64,000 nt of DNA. Origin: Aptenodytes patagonicus. Lineage: Eukaryota; Chordata; Aves; Sphenisciformes; Spheniscidae. A program made the position numbers and the translations under genes. The stretch is from positions 82,164,155-82,228,154 of the forward strand of contig NC_134982.1 in NCBI RefSeq assembly GCF_965638725.1, written 5' to 3'. The first letter of the stretch is position 1. The number at the start of each line of letters is the position of its first letter. A model generated the notes under the pieces. That model was not told the DNA's origin. It saw only the letters and a program-made list of their open reading frames with translations, and did not search any database. Of this stretch, positions 12,351-25,355 are shown piece after piece.

Positions 12351-15300
12351 TATTTCTAATTTAATGTCCTCATAACTAGGGTTGCAAGCCTATGCCATCC
12401 TAATTAACAAAGACAAATCAGAATAATTAATTTTAAAGACATTCCTCCTCTCCAGCTAACTTGGCAGGTGGCTGGAAGCAAGAAAAGAAAGGGCTGGCTA
12501 AAATGGGAGATCAAGTAAACTTGGCAGGCTTAAAAAGGAGCCTTCACACGGAGGAAGTTACTTTTTCAAGGGAACCAGACTGAGACATGGAGGAACGTCT
12601 GGGTTACAATCAGGAAGGACAGAGGTCTAGATAAGATAAATAGGTATGTAAACTACTTTTTGGAGGCCTTTCTTCCCCAAATACTTTTTTCCACTGCTAA
12701 GTAAGTGGTTCTTGCCCAATTTCTGCATATTACCATGGCAAAGGGGAAAATGTGAAGCACACATTTCGTTGAGGTACAAGTACATTGGCCACGACTGAAA
12801 GAAGGATAAATGGGATTTCCCCCAGGATGGGCTGAAGCATTAGTCCTGACATTTGGGGGTTGCACTGACTGGTTCCTGTCCTGCCCTCCACAGCCATGCC
12901 TGGCTTTGGGTGTCAGTCTCACAGCTACACAGTTCATGCCATGCATCAGTACTCAGTGCAGAGTCAGATTTCAAGCGTGAGCCATTTTGCACCAACACCT
13001 GAGCTCCGTGGCACACAGAAGCCATCTGGCTTTTTCAAGACTAGCAGCACAGCAGTGAGCTGATATATAGGCTTTATAAAGGCTCGGGACTTAAGTGTAT
13101 GTTTAAGCTCCAGACTAATATAGACCTAGCCCAAATCTGGAAAAAGATGTAGACTGAAACCAGAAAAAACATAGAAACACACTGAACTGCAGCACAGCTG
13201 AAACCTGGGGAGCTGCCGGGTATCTCATTTGGACCTCTGAAGGCAGCCCTCATCGTCGACTCAGAATGGTATTCTGACCCAGCCACAACTATCATCAGGC
13301 GTATGAAAAATCATACATTCTGACATTGTCTTTTCTTTACTTTTTTGAAGATGGGTGATGCTTTTTCTCTTTCATTTTTCTGATATTTGGAAAGGGAGAT
13401 AGTAACAAAGACGCCTTTAAAATAATGTAATTTTGCCAGAAGACATCAAGAACTCTACTGAAAAACATATAAAATAGTAGGCTGAACCAGGAGCTAAATT
13501 GAAAGGTGGTTTTTGAAATGCTTGTTAAAATATGGCCCAGTTTTGAGGAAATAATGAAAAATGTGAAAATTTCTGCTATCTAGTACTATTAAAATTTCCT
13601 GGGTTACTGAAGCTCCACAGATACTTAGAGAAGCTATTAGGAAGAATTTGGGGGGATTTAGGAGAGCCTTTCAGCATCTTGTGAAAGCATATTTTCTACC
13701 AGATGTTTGTAAAGAAAGAAAAAATATCATATTTTGATTCCATTGAATCATCAGCTGCATGAGAATCTTTGTCTTCTGAAAGCCCCTTAAGCACTTTCTC
13801 TGGATCAAATATTAAGAGGAATTTTATTAATTGATTTCATTTTTTTTCTGTAGATGACAGGGACCGGGTTTGGAAGCTTCTCATGAAATTTTCTAACAAT
13901 TTGGGAGACAGGTTCCTATTTTCTGGGATTTTTCCAGAACACTACTAGCTAGGGTATGGTGGTGTTTTTAAGATTAGCAGAAGATGTTGTTTATAATGCA
14001 GAACCCTCCCTGTCACAAAATCATGTGAAAAATACCAAAATAATGTATTTTAATGCCACTGATGATTGCCATCACTTAGTGAAAGCAAAAGCAAATCACA
14101 TTCATGTGGAAGAATTTGCTTTCTCTCTACTCAGGCTTTATTGAAGCATGATTTTCAAACTCTCTGTGATGATCACATGCATAATTGCTGCTGTTGCTGT
14201 TTTTCAGTGCTTCCAGTTTATGTTACATTTCTAATGAAAACTGATACATAGCAGTTGCCATGATAAGGCAACATTTACCAACAATGACCATACAATGGCA
14301 TCTGAAATACTACAGCTATCGCCTACCTAACGTTCAGAAAAAAATACATGGGCGACTCGGATGCGACCTGAGAACCGGAGAGCCTTGCCTCCTGAGCACC
14401 TTCCGCGGACCTTCAGCGGCAGAGCGGCTGAAGCCGGTGTAAGCAGCTCTCCCACCCCTCCAGCTGCTTCTTCCCACCCCTGGGCCGCCCACAGCCGAAG
14501 AAACAGCTGTGCCAGTACAATGCAGCGGGCGGTACGGGAACAAGGGCTGGGAATAAGGAGGGCTGCTTAAATTGCTGAAGAAATACATGCGGTGGTGCTG
14601 CACAGCACTTAAGTTCCTTAGGTGGTTTTAAAACCACCTCCATTCATTCACTCGGCACCAGTACTCTGCCACTTTTGCCCATCTATTCTTGGGGACGGCC
14701 TCAGGAGAATGGCAGGATAAAACACCTTATGGCCAGCCGTGACTTCTTCGCCGTATCAGTCCATGCCGAGGACTTATTAATGTCCAAGTGCACTGACGAA
14801 ACTTCAACCACTGGATGAAACTACAGAACCAAGGCCAGCAGGAGACAATCTCCTACAGACACTAGAGCAAGCTCTGAGTTGGTGGAAATGTACCGGAGCA
14901 CGGAGCACACAGCATTTAGTGGAGTGGCGAAAGGTGTGTAGCCCTGTAACCTTTCTTAATCACAGCAAAAATCTCAGTAATGACTAACCAGGTTTGATAA
15001 GCAACAACCTTGTGCCCTGTAACAGTGATCTTCACAGGCTGCATTTTTAAGAGTGCTAAAATGCGCATTTCTGTTCTCTGCATTGGGGTAAATATGAGTA
15101 GCACAAGCAGGTATACTGAAAAACACCCTGTTAGGATTAGTTGTTTTCACTTCTCTATTGTTGTTTTTTACTTGGTGTAAACATGGTAGAAATTAGAAAG
15201 ATACTCTTGGCTGCTCCCTAACAATGCCGTTGTACATCCGTCTGACACAAGGGTGCAGACCCAAGAGAAGCCGTAGCAGGCAGGACCAGATGGGCTGATG

Positions 15301-17680
15301 GACGGCCAACCAACCACGGGACAGGGGAGGCAGCGGGCTGTACAGGGGCAGAAGTACGCCTGGCCTTTAGCCAACCGTGTTGACAGTCCCACCAACAACA
15401 GGCTGCGGAGGAGTGCAGGCTGCGGAGTGCAGGCTGTGGACCAGGATAGCTGATGGTAGAGCTGTGCTGTCATCCCATGCACAGGGGCAGGCAGGCGGTT
15501 GGGTACAGCGTTATCTCAGGCTACCATGGCTTTGCTTGCCTGGTTCAATGGGTTGATGTCCTCGGCTATTTGCTCTGTCCTGCAGCGGGAGGAATGAAAA
15601 GGTTGTTCATGGCCTCTGCCAGCAGCCTTAGGTGAAGTGTGGTAGGTAGACACTTCAGTGGGGTGGAAAAACCTCATCCGGGCCCTGATCCCAGGTAAGA
15701 GTGAAACTGTGAAGTTAAAGTGTGCTACCCACTCCACGATAACAGCTTGTATGCACATTTCTACTCAGGGATAGAAGAGAGGTAATTCAAGGTAGTCTTA
15801 ACCCTCATTTGATGCATGCACACAGTCAGCTCCTGTGGTGGAGCAAATTCACACCCTAACTCACCCTGCAGTGACTTGCCCATGTGTTCATATCCCAAGG
15901 CAATCTGGCCTAACACAGTGTCACTGTGGAAGTGAGATCGTTACTGTCCCAAAACAGAGATGAATGACTTCCTAGCCATCAAAGTAAGAGCCAAATTTGT
16001 AAAATGAGAATTTGCTATATGAATAAATGTTTTGGCTGGATGTAAAGCGGGGTAATCCTAGTTTCTCAGCTTGAGAAACCCAAGTCACGTGCACCAACAA
16101 ATGTAATTGAAAGACTATGTCTCCAATGTAGGTATTTTCCAGCTGATGAAAGTGACCACACAGTTTGAAACAACTCATTAATCTGCAATTTCTTCTTAGT
16201 TCAAAACAAACATACATGTAACATTTAGGGATTAGATCTCCTATTCTCTTTGGTTCTTTAATCTGTTTCAGTAGTCGCTAGAATCAGATGTTTCAAACAA
16301 AAGTTCAAGGAACCGCCAGTGAAGATGTGTAGTAATCTGTATAGTATCTGTCTATATCTCACTTGTTTATTCTCAGATTGAGTGATGATCTGGAACCTGA
16401 GGTTTTGTATCTCCTTCTGTACACGTTTGTTTTAGTTTATCTATTATGGTTTTCAATGTTCTTGGTACTCATAAAAAATACTTCTTTCTTTTGTATCTTG
16501 GAAACTACTTGACCTCAGTTAACTATTGTGGCAATGCATTCCCTCATCTAAAATCATGTGGTTTGGTAAAATGTTTTCTTTCATTGGTAATGAATTTGTA
16601 AACTTTCATTTTCAGTGACTGTTCCACTGCCCTTACGTATCAAACAGTGGGAAGAGAAGCTCTCAATCTTTTTTCTGCAACAAACCACGAAATCAGCATT
16701 GGCACAGCAAGTAAGGACAGAGCGATCTTTATGCAGACATAACTGTCCAAAATGCTGCCTGGCCCCTGCCAGTGCATCAACAAGATCATATCTTTTGGAA
16801 ACAGTATCTTAAAATGATTGATTTTTAGTTATGAATAGCTCTTAAGAGGCTCAGAAAAACACTAAAATACTCAAAAGGGGTGCTATGCTCCCCCCTAACT
16901 TTGCAGTTGTGGTATGCTAGTTTCTAAAGGTGTAACACGAAGAACTGTTTGGCTTCGGGCATTAGAACTGCCTACATGCAGTCCACCAATTCCTCATAAA
17001 TATACCCTTCTTACTCTGCAAATGGAGATGCCGGCTCACAGACCAATCTGCAGGCTCCTGTAGGACATCTGGCTTCTTCCAGCATTATCAAAAAGCCACT
17101 GCAAAGAGCTCCTCCAAATGTATGACTGAAACAGTACATGTCATAGCTTGTGTCTCCCCAGCCTGAGACTGAAAACACTCTTTCTTTCCAACTCCCAATT
17201 CCCAAACTCAGGTTTTTGATGTGCTAGATCACCGTGCTGTGGCACTAAGCCTTAGAAGTGGATGATTTCTTCTCATGACCTTCAGGATCTTTGGAGATCT
17301 TCTTGGAGAGCTTCTTGGAGCTTCTAGACCAAACTCTTCCTTGACTGAATCCAGATATTGTTCCAAGTTCCATGTTATTTATGCGTGAGAAAAATTTGGA
17401 CATAGAGCAGCTAACACTTGGAAGTTACTTGCATGAAAAAAGAAGATGGCTGAAAAAGCCAAGGAGGCAATTCTCATGAGCTGCAACTTCAGTGCTTGAA
17501 ATAAGTCTCTAAATAGCAAGACCAAACATGTTAATTCTTCTGAGGTTGTAGAAAAACTTGAAAAAGGAAATATAATTCAGTTTTGTATAGGTTGCAGTAG
17601 CAAGGATTCGGCTCAGAAAAGCCCTTGGTTAGTACAAACAAAATATGTATGGTTGTTTAATCAGAGTTACAGAATTAAAC
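12351..17680. other. Non-coding stretch, no gene seen
   Basis: No exon recognised. Two moderately GC-rich patches, about 14340-14640 and 15200-15660, give open frames up to 104 residues with no family resemblance. A small imperfect tandem repeat based on 'gtgcaggctgcgga' lies at about 15401-15441. The 12.45-12.62 kb stretch has a repeat-like look that I could not assign. Confidence 0.5.
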
Positions 17681-17683
17681 AGG

Positions 17684-17775
17684 AAGGCTGAATTAGGGTA
17701 ATGGGTGAATCTGAATTAGGGCAATGGGCGAGTCTGAATCTGACATAGGAAGGCTGAATTAGGGTAATGGGCACC
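17684..17775. repeat. Short degenerate tandem repeat, about 22-bp unit
   Basis: Three clear copies of a unit close to 'gctgaattagggtaatggg' occur at about 17687, 17710 and 17752, with a more diverged unit between the second and third. The pattern explains the internally repetitive 61-residue frame on the - strand (17667-17852), which is therefore not taken as a gene. Confidence 0.8.
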
Positions 17776-18839
17776 CATCTGTTTGATGAGCAAATGTTAA
17801 AGGTACATAGCTCTGGGTGCCACAGGTGAAACCCTGATCTGAGAGAACTCAATGGGAATTTTGAACTGATATTTCAGCATCTGGATTTCATGTCACTTAT
17901 TCTTCAGAAAGAGAAGAGTTGATGTTGGTATATGTGCATGTGTGTGTCTAATCAAAGTCTTATCTTTTTTAGATAGCAAAAAATCAGGCATGAATTAGCA
18001 GCAACTAGTGGAGATGGGCGAAGAGCTGTGTGGAGAATACAGCTGAAAGAGCAAAGTGGACCAGTCTGGAAAAAGCAGCAGACGGAGTGGAGTTCACAGA
18101 ATGATATAAAGTGATAGGCTGGAATAGTGAACCATCCTGGACAGGGAATTAAGGAAGAAATGAAGTAGGCCAGCTTGCCAGGAGGCAGCAGGGCTTACTG
18201 GACAGCTCTGATTTTAATGAGTCTCTCGCAAGCCATGTTTGCAGGACGTCGATAGTACTTATGCTGTGTTTATTTTATTTATGAATAGACATCTCTGTGG
18301 CAATGGTGAATGCATAAATATTCCAAAGATACAAAACCGTAACAGTCGACACCACACCTTCAGATGATGAAGCTATGTCACAACATGGTAAAACGTGTCA
18401 TGACATTAAGCGGTGGCTGATGTGGTGATGAAGTATCAGGATACTGCAGCTAATGGCAACCGTAACTCTGCTGATAGCGGGGCTGATCTGACATGCCCAA
18501 AATGTGAGCAGAGGGGCAGCCTTGTCTTCAGTGGGAAAAACGAGAGCGACGCAACGTTACTGCTCCCTGACATGAAATACTGCCCAACTTCCTTAAAAAC
18601 GGGTACTCAAAGGCAGGTCCTTATGTCCCTGCTTAGGAGCCCGGTCCTCAAAAGGTGCTGAGCAGCTGGGTCAGTGGGAATTGTTAGGTATTGGACATTT
18701 TTTAAATTCAGAACGGGCCTCTGAATATGTACCCAGAAAATTACTTTTGGAACCCAAAATGCTGTGCTTTCAAGGAGGGGCAGCACAGTAGCTCATTTAC
18801 TGCCAACCACCTCCAGGTCCACCAGGATCAGACAGACCC
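17776..18839. other. Non-coding flank of the first CpG island
   Basis: No exon recognised. An 82-residue + frame begins at 18413 and contains a single Cys-x-x-Cys, but it has no second metal-binding pair, no family resemblance and no supporting splice sites, so it is not called as a gene. Confidence 0.5.
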
Positions 18840-19404
18840 CAGCCACTGCCGGGGGGCAGGAGCCCGGCGGCTGGTTTCGGGTCCCCGGGCAGGATGGGGG
18901 CACAGGGCTCCCGCCAGGGCCGGGCGGTGCCGAAGATGAGGCCTCTAGGCCGTGCTGGGCCCACGCCGAGGCACCGCGGGGGTCCCGCGCCCTCAGCGGG
19001 CCCGCGGAGGACAGACCCCGAGGGGAACCCGCCGCCCGGCGCGGAGGGCGCTCCGCCGGCACCTGCCCCGCCGAGGGCCGGGGGGACGACCCGGGAGGCG
19101 GGGGGGGGAGATGTCAGCCCGGCGGCGGCCAGCAGCCGCCCCTAAAGCCCGACGCGGCCGCCCCAAACTTGGCGGCGGGGCGGACCGGGGTCCGGCCGCA
19201 ACTCGGCGGCTGGGGCCCGGTGCTGGAGGGCAGGCTGGGTGCCCGGCAGCCCTCTCCGGGCAGCGATCTGCAGCGTGAATCAGCCCTTGCCAGCAGACGC
19301 AGTGCCTTCCCTGCGCCTGCCAGGTTTCTGGAGAAGGGGGGGAAATAAAAAAACACATGGACGGGAGGTCCCCGCACCGCTGCCCCCGCACCCTTCTGTC
19401 TCCC

Positions 19405-19434
19405 CCGGCTCGACCCCGACCCCGACCCCGGCCC
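19405..19434. repeat. (GACCCC)n short tandem repeat
   Basis: About three copies of a 6-bp GACCCC unit inside the CpG island. It is a simple repeat with no coding meaning that I can support. Confidence 0.7.
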
Positions 19435-19735
19435 GGTGCGGGCGGCCGCTGCCCGCGGGCGCGGACGCCGTGTGCCGGTCTGCCGCTGCCGCCCGCCCCC
19501 CAAGCCCGGGCAGGCAGGAGCCGCGCTCCCGCTCCCACTTCGTCTTGGCAGGGCACCGCCATCAGACGGAGTGGGAGGAAGAAACATTAACTCCAGCAGC
19601 TGTTTCTTGACCCCGGCTGTCAGTCTGCCCGAGAACTCGTTTGGGTTTTTTTTTTTTTAATTATTTTAAATTCGGAGAGTCCTACCGGGGGGACGGGGAG
19701 GGAGCTTTCGGGGGAAAGTTGGGTGCCCCCCCCCC

Positions 19736-19748
19736 CCCGCTTCCCGCC
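19736..19748. repeat. C13 homopolymer run
   Basis: Thirteen consecutive C inside the CpG island, equal to G13 on the - strand. Runs like this are prone to length error in sequencing and can support G-quadruplex structure. Confidence 0.9.
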
Positions 19749-19827
19749 GCCCTTCTCCTCAGGCGGGCTCGGCGGCGCGGTGACTCCCGAGCTGCCGCCC
19801 GGGTCCCCCGCCCGCCTTGCGCGCGCG

Positions 19828-19943
19828 GGCACACGCGGACGCACACACTCACCCACATGCACGCACACACATACACACGCGCGCACAGGCGCGCGCGCGC
19901 GCGCACACACACTCGCACACACACACACGCACACACACACACA
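19828..19943. repeat. Alternating CA/CG dinucleotide tract
   Basis: About 115 bp is mostly CA repeats interrupted by CG steps, including an uninterrupted (GC)8 at 19889-19904. Alternating purine-pyrimidine DNA rich in GC and CA is the classical Z-DNA-forming composition. It lies in the middle of the CpG island, immediately to the left of the less repetitive block at 19960-20120. Confidence 0.9.
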
Positions 19944-20196
19944 GAGGCAGCGCTAAGAGCCGTAGCTAGACTACAGTAATTCCCCAGCATGGGCGGCTTG
20001 AAACTGCTCGGGCTGAATAGCATTTGCTGTTCCGTCCCCGCGGCCGCCTCCCGCCGGCCCCGCGCGGCGCTGCCTCTCCTCCTCCTGGAAGTTGTGCTGA
20101 CACAGGCTGGCTGCCGCACCAAGTTTGTCAACAGCCGCGCGCCCCGCGCGCTCCTCCCGCCGGCGGGAACGGGGCGACCGCCATCTCGCGGGGGCC

Positions 20197-20375
20197 GGGG
20201 GGGGGGGACGACGACGACGACGACACACGACGCGACGCGACGCCCCTCAGCGAGGCGGTGCCCCCCTCGGCAGCGTGGGGGGGGGGGGGGCTGTTCTGTG
20301 GGGTGTTCTGTGGGGCGGGGTGGGCTGTGGGGTGTTGTGGTGGTGGGGTGGGGCGCGGTGTCCTCTGAGGCCAGG
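20197..20375 (+). repeat. G-rich low-complexity block with (ACG)n
   Basis: In order: G11 at 20197-20207, an ACG repeat at about 20208-20243 (partly degenerating into GCGAC units), G14 at 20277-20290, and a GGGGTG/TGTGGGG-rich stretch to about 20360. Several spaced runs of three or more G on the + strand meet the usual pattern for G-quadruplex potential. Length of the G runs should be treated as uncertain. Confidence 0.85.
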
Positions 20376-20490
20376 CGTGTGCCTGGCGGGAGGACAGCGA
20401 CCGGGTGGTGACGGTGGGGAGGGGGGAGGCGGGCCGTTTTGCCCATTAGTTGGGTTTTTTTGGGTTTTAGCTTAATGCTTTTTTAATATT

Positions 20491-20509
20491 GGGGGGGGGG
20501 GGGGGGGGG
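20491..20509 (+). repeat. G19 homopolymer run
   Basis: Nineteen consecutive G at the right edge of the CpG island, following a T-rich stretch. The exact length may be an assembly artefact. Confidence 0.9.
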
Positions 20510-23500
20510 AAGTGACAGAGCTCCCTGGGCTTCCTGCTGTGTGACTTGGAGAAGGCAGCCCGGCAAAGTCAGGGGTGGGGTTCACATGGAGGCATCTGCT
20601 CCTGTGGTGGCCGTCCTTCGAACAAAGAGAGGTGCCGCAAATGTCCGTCCTTGCCTCTCGAAACTGAGCAGAACTGAGGAATGCTGAATGCATGAACACA
20701 CACATGCACACGTGTACGAGCAGGTATGCCCACACCTTTATTGTCAGGCAGGCCGAAGACTTCAGTTGATGCCTTCCGCTCACGTTGGACCACGGTTGCT
20801 TCACGTTGTTTCTACATAATCTTAAGGGTTTGGAGGTTTCTGGGGGGTGGTTTTCTTTTGGCTTGGTGCCCTCTGAGTCCTCTGAAGGCTTCATGAAAGG
20901 AGGATTAACTCTTTGTAGGGCTCAAAATGCGCATTCCACACACACAGCCCTTGGCAGTGCTGACCTTAAAAATAACGGGCCTCTTTAGTGAAGCTGTAAC
21001 CTGACATACCTAAGGGTCACGACTAAAGAGAGGAAGAAGAGCAGACAAAGCAGTAACACTTCAAACTACTGGCGATGGCTCTTTTTTTCCCCCTCTCATT
21101 CACTTTATGTTTTACAGCATTGGATCATTGGTCAGCAGAAAGCATGCAAGCATACCTGCACCAGTGCCCTCATCTGTATTGAGAAAGCCTAAAAGCTGGA
21201 AAGCTTTGGCCTGCAAAGTGCTGACCATCGGTGTGGCTCGTGCTAAGGAAGTGCTCAAAGGACACGTTTACCTTTCACCAAGTGAGCAGTCCCCCTTGCT
21301 TTGGAAGGATGTGGTCCTGAAAGGGAAGAATCGCAGTACTCTCTGTGTAGTAACCCTGGTGCTCACAGTGCCCCAAACATGCTGCATATTTTCAGCCTAA
21401 ACTGAGCATCTGTCCACAGTGATCTTGTGGTATCTAATAAAGGATGCAACAGTGGTTCAGTCCTCCCCATCATCCCTAATATGGGAAAAGGAACTAGGAG
21501 GAGAAGATGAATATTGAAAGGAACATGCCTGTGGGTGTTTGTGCGTCAGGGAAGAAGGTGTGAGGAGGAGTATTGTGAGGGCTGGCTGAGGGCAACCAAT
21601 TCATGAGGGTCCGAGCAAGATGATCAGCTTTACATGGTGTGCTATAGACAACAGGCGATTCATCCTGATCAACTTTTTGAATGAAATAGTGCTTATATAT
21701 TCTACACTAACCGTTAAAAAATCTTGAACACATACGTTATGGATTGGTGGAGGAATATTTATCTTAAACTAGCAAAGAATATTTTTCCCATTCGGTAGAG
21801 AGGGAATACTTGCCTCTGACTCCTCAGATCTATACAAAGCCTTTTTATTTTGGGGTGATCAAAGAGATACATTTTAAGTTCCTCTAAACTTAATTGGATT
21901 ACAACTGGTGAATAGCTGTGTTTGGGGTTTTTTTAGCAAAAATTATGATTATACAAATGAAAGATTGCTGATGTATTTTGGAACGTCTGGAGCTGCCTGA
22001 ACAAAAAGCAGAGATGCTGTCACTGCTCTTTAAGATCCTGTCACAACCTCTTATGAAGTTTCTGGAAAATACTGTGTTAGTGCCTAAAAAGATCATGCTG
22101 ACCTGTTTTTTTTTGGGGGGGTGTCTTTCTAGTTGGTACAGTTGTTTTCTGGGGAAAAGGAGTTCCTATAATAATTTGCCCAGCATATGCTTCTGACTGC
22201 CAGCAGTGGGACGCAGGTGAGACATAAGCAACAGTGTTTTGGGACGACTTTCCAGATACACAGCCAAGTCATTTTCACCAGTCCTTATTTCTAACCATAA
22301 TAAACTATACCAGCAATGAAAACTGTTCCTAGTTTTTAAAAGCTTCAAAAATTGCTGACTGACTCTGGAAAATAATGAATGAGCGTATGGCTGTACAAAT
22401 TGGAAATATGCAGTTTCATATTTTTGTGATAACTTTTACGTTGTTAATTGCATTTTTCTCCAACATTGATTGCCCAGTCTTTAAGTGAAAGGTACTAGCC
22501 TATGTGAAAACTCTGAGCACTGTACTCACTTGGATTCAATTACTTGTAAGTGAAATTAATTCGCAAATGTTGGTATCAGATGCCTTAGTCAGTGTAGGGC
22601 CAGAGTAGGACATCCAAGTACAGAAGGTATGTGGGGATGTTAAAGATGTGTTGTTAATTGAGTATTTTCTTGGAACTTTCTATCACATTTTAAAGTCACA
22701 TGTTAATTACAGGTTGTAATGATATTATTTTTATTCCAAAAGTTTTATTTCAAAGAAGTTTTATTTTAAAGCCTATTTTAAAATAACATCATGTGGATAC
22801 AACCCTTGGCTCACAGAACTCATAAGGAATTCATTTGGCTTTGGGATCTTAATATATACCTTCCCATTGGAACTACGTGAACCACATGAACCGCAGCTAA
22901 GGGATCGTTCCGTATGATCCTTCAGATGTATTTGATTTTACGTTACTGTAATGGCTATTTAAATACCTAACCCTGTGAGCTGTTCAGGCCTCTGGGAAAG
23001 CTGGTATTCTCAGTCCTTTCTGACTGCTGCTGGAAGCAGTGGTGCTCTTTGTGCACAAGGTGGTTGGCACCTTGATGGATTGGGCCCTGGGCTCTCCTAA
23101 GTCTGTTGCCTCAGTTGACTGCAGTAGGTCTGGCATTAAGAAATCTGTGGATAATACCATGCTTTAGCATTGCAGATAAATAGTGACTTTTGTGTGTTTG
23201 TCTTTTTAAATCTTCTTGGAGAGGCACAAATTACTCGATCAAGCTGTTTATCAAAGCTCTTTCTGCACGAGGTCTCAAGGCACACATTCGTCATTGTGAG
23301 AAATTTCCTTCTGAGACTTTTAAGGGGTTCCTTCTCCAATCTGTACCTATAGAAGCATTTTTGTAACTGAAGATGAATGACTAAACAATTTTGTGGTTTC
23401 ATGCATGCTTATATAGTATATAATGTCAGCGATTGCTAAGATGACCCATTCATTCGTCTAAATTTGCTGAGGCATATTAGAGGCTGCCTACGCAAATTTC

Positions 23501-25355
23501 TCTGAAAATGGCAAATGAATGCCCGTACTCTTAACTCCACCCACTCACCACTATTTTGTTTGCAGGGCACATAAATAGGAGAGCAAAATTTGCTCTTCAT
23601 ACACACAAGGCGGCATAACTTGTGCCAGCACAGAGGACACTGAACTAGCAAGCATTCAAATTTTCTTGTCATTAGTCACACAGGTCCCATGACAAATTTT
23701 GGTAAATTTAGTGCAACTTGAGGTAAACAGGAAAAATAAAAGTGTGGGGAATAAAAGGTAACCTCAGTGCGATAGTTTGTCTTCTGTACTCTCAGCTTGT
23801 ATATGCCAGTTGCAGCCTAAAGTCACTCTAACAAACTGTGTTTATAAAATATTTCTGTTTATAGCAGTGTTAACAGAAGCTGGTCATCAGCTCCAGTTGA
23901 GAGCGAATTCACACAAGGTTGACCAGAACATAGTAATCATGATTTTCTTGTTCTTGTCAATAGTTAGCATTTAAGTGCGCACCTTGTCATTTTTCATTTA
24001 TTTAGTATTTCCGTTAAAAACACTGTTTAAGTGTTGAAATAATCTCTGGAATTATTGGAATATTTTGATATTCAATTGAGTGTTTAGTATTCTCATGCAG
24101 TAACTTTTTAACTCTTCTTACAAGAAACACCCAGTTATATATATATTACCATGTCCTGCAGGTTTGTTTTATGCATATTTAATAATAAGGCAGATGTAGA
24201 GAATGTGTTGCGTGAGAGTAAAGATAAATCTGGTGCAGCCTTGTTCTGCACAAAAGAAATACGGTGGGACAGTAGATACAGCAAAGATAAACAGAGTTTG
24301 TGCACTACACTCACAGTCCACGGTTAGCTGGTATAATATTTAATACACAGATTAAATGAAAGTAACTGGAAGAAAATGGTTTAATCTCTTTAGAGTGCAA
24401 CTGCTGTATATTCAATGAAGGCTAAACCCTAAAATCCTAACTCAATTGCAGCTGAGGAAAAACATCAGAATTGACTGCATTGTAAATAATCGTCTAATGT
24501 TGTACAAGAGTCCTCAAAATAGTAGATACAACTTATTTTCCTTGCATGTTACCTGGTGGTAACTAGGTAGTGTCCAAAACTTCTGAAATTAGCTGAAGGG
24601 TTTTTCTAATCTAATCTGAGCTATAATCTGTTCCATATTTTACACAAAAATTACTTTTATTTTAACTGCCATGTAACTGTAAGTGCATCTTGTGCATATT
24701 TTTAATCCAAATGCAATATTTACCATTATTGAAGAGGGTAGCATGATATCTGGGCAGAATAGTAATAATCAAAGTCCATAAACATAAGGCATCTTTGCAG
24801 CACCCTACAGCTGCTTCCACAGAAGTTGGTGACAAAACTCCCAGAGATCTCATGGGTACAGGATCAGTTTTCTAAAAATATTATGGTAATACAAATAAAC
24901 AGAAATATTAATAATAAAAGGAAAGAAGAGTAAACAATTGGAAAAACAAACTGTTCCATGGCCCATGGAGATGAAATTAATGCTTTTCTAAATTTTTCAT
25001 GCTAACTTTTTGTTCTTCACTGCAGTTGATAACCATCTCTATGATGTTTTGTGCAAGAGTAATTTTATGTTGGTGTTGATGCCAGTTTTAACCCGAGAAT
25101 ACCTTGCCTGAAGTTGGAATCTGCAGCTGTTTTATAATGTCTGTCATGTTTTTACATGTTTAGCAGCAGTGCTAATGAAAGTATGATACGTAGAGGGTGT
25201 GCTAATTTTATGTTTAGCTAAAACATGTGTAATGCTTAGGTTTGAAAATGAAGGTGGTAAAAACTAGTTTAATGAGGTCTGGATGAACACTTGCTAATGG
25301 ATTAAATTATAGTAACTACTCAATGTATACTTTTTTCCTGAAAAAAATTGCATTG
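20510..25355. other. Non-coding stretch, no gene seen
   Basis: No exon recognised. The longest frames (140 residues on the -, 97 residues on the + from 21107) have no family resemblance. The 21107 frame follows a plausible acceptor-like pyrimidine tract ending at about 21118, but no donor or homologous protein supports it. Confidence 0.5.

Larger units (their letters stand above)
18840..20445. promoter_or_regulatory. CpG island, about 1.6 kb; candidate leftward SSBP2 promoter
   Basis: Dense CpG and very high GC stand out sharply from AT-rich flanks on both sides, which is the signature of an unmethylated vertebrate promoter. In mammals SSBP2 lies head-to-head with ATG10, so a leftward SSBP2 promoter is expected to the left of the ATG10 promoter found at 45.4-46.3 kb. 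The spacing here, about 25 kb, would be short compared with mammals but reasonable for a bird. Against this, I searched by eye for the conserved start of SSBP2 (M-Y-G-K-G-K-S-N) on the - strand and did not find it. The island could instead serve a 5' UTR exon, an alternative promoter or a long non-coding RNA. Many long frames cross it on both strands (up to 254 residues), but they are R/P/G/A-rich composition effects. Confidence 0.7.

Noticed and set aside
18413-18661. 82-residue + frame with a Cys-x-x-Cys pair
   Set aside because: A single pair without a second pair is not a zinc-binding domain; no other support.
18764-20475. Many long overlapping open frames on both strands across the first CpG island (up to 254 residues)
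   Set aside because: They are rich in Arg, Pro, Gly and Ala, overlap one another in several frames and follow directly from GC-rich composition with few stop codons. No conserved domain is visible.
21107-21400. 97-residue + frame preceded by an acceptor-like pyrimidine tract
   Set aside because: No homologous protein recognised, no convincing donor, and the acceptor falls inside the frame; treated as chance.
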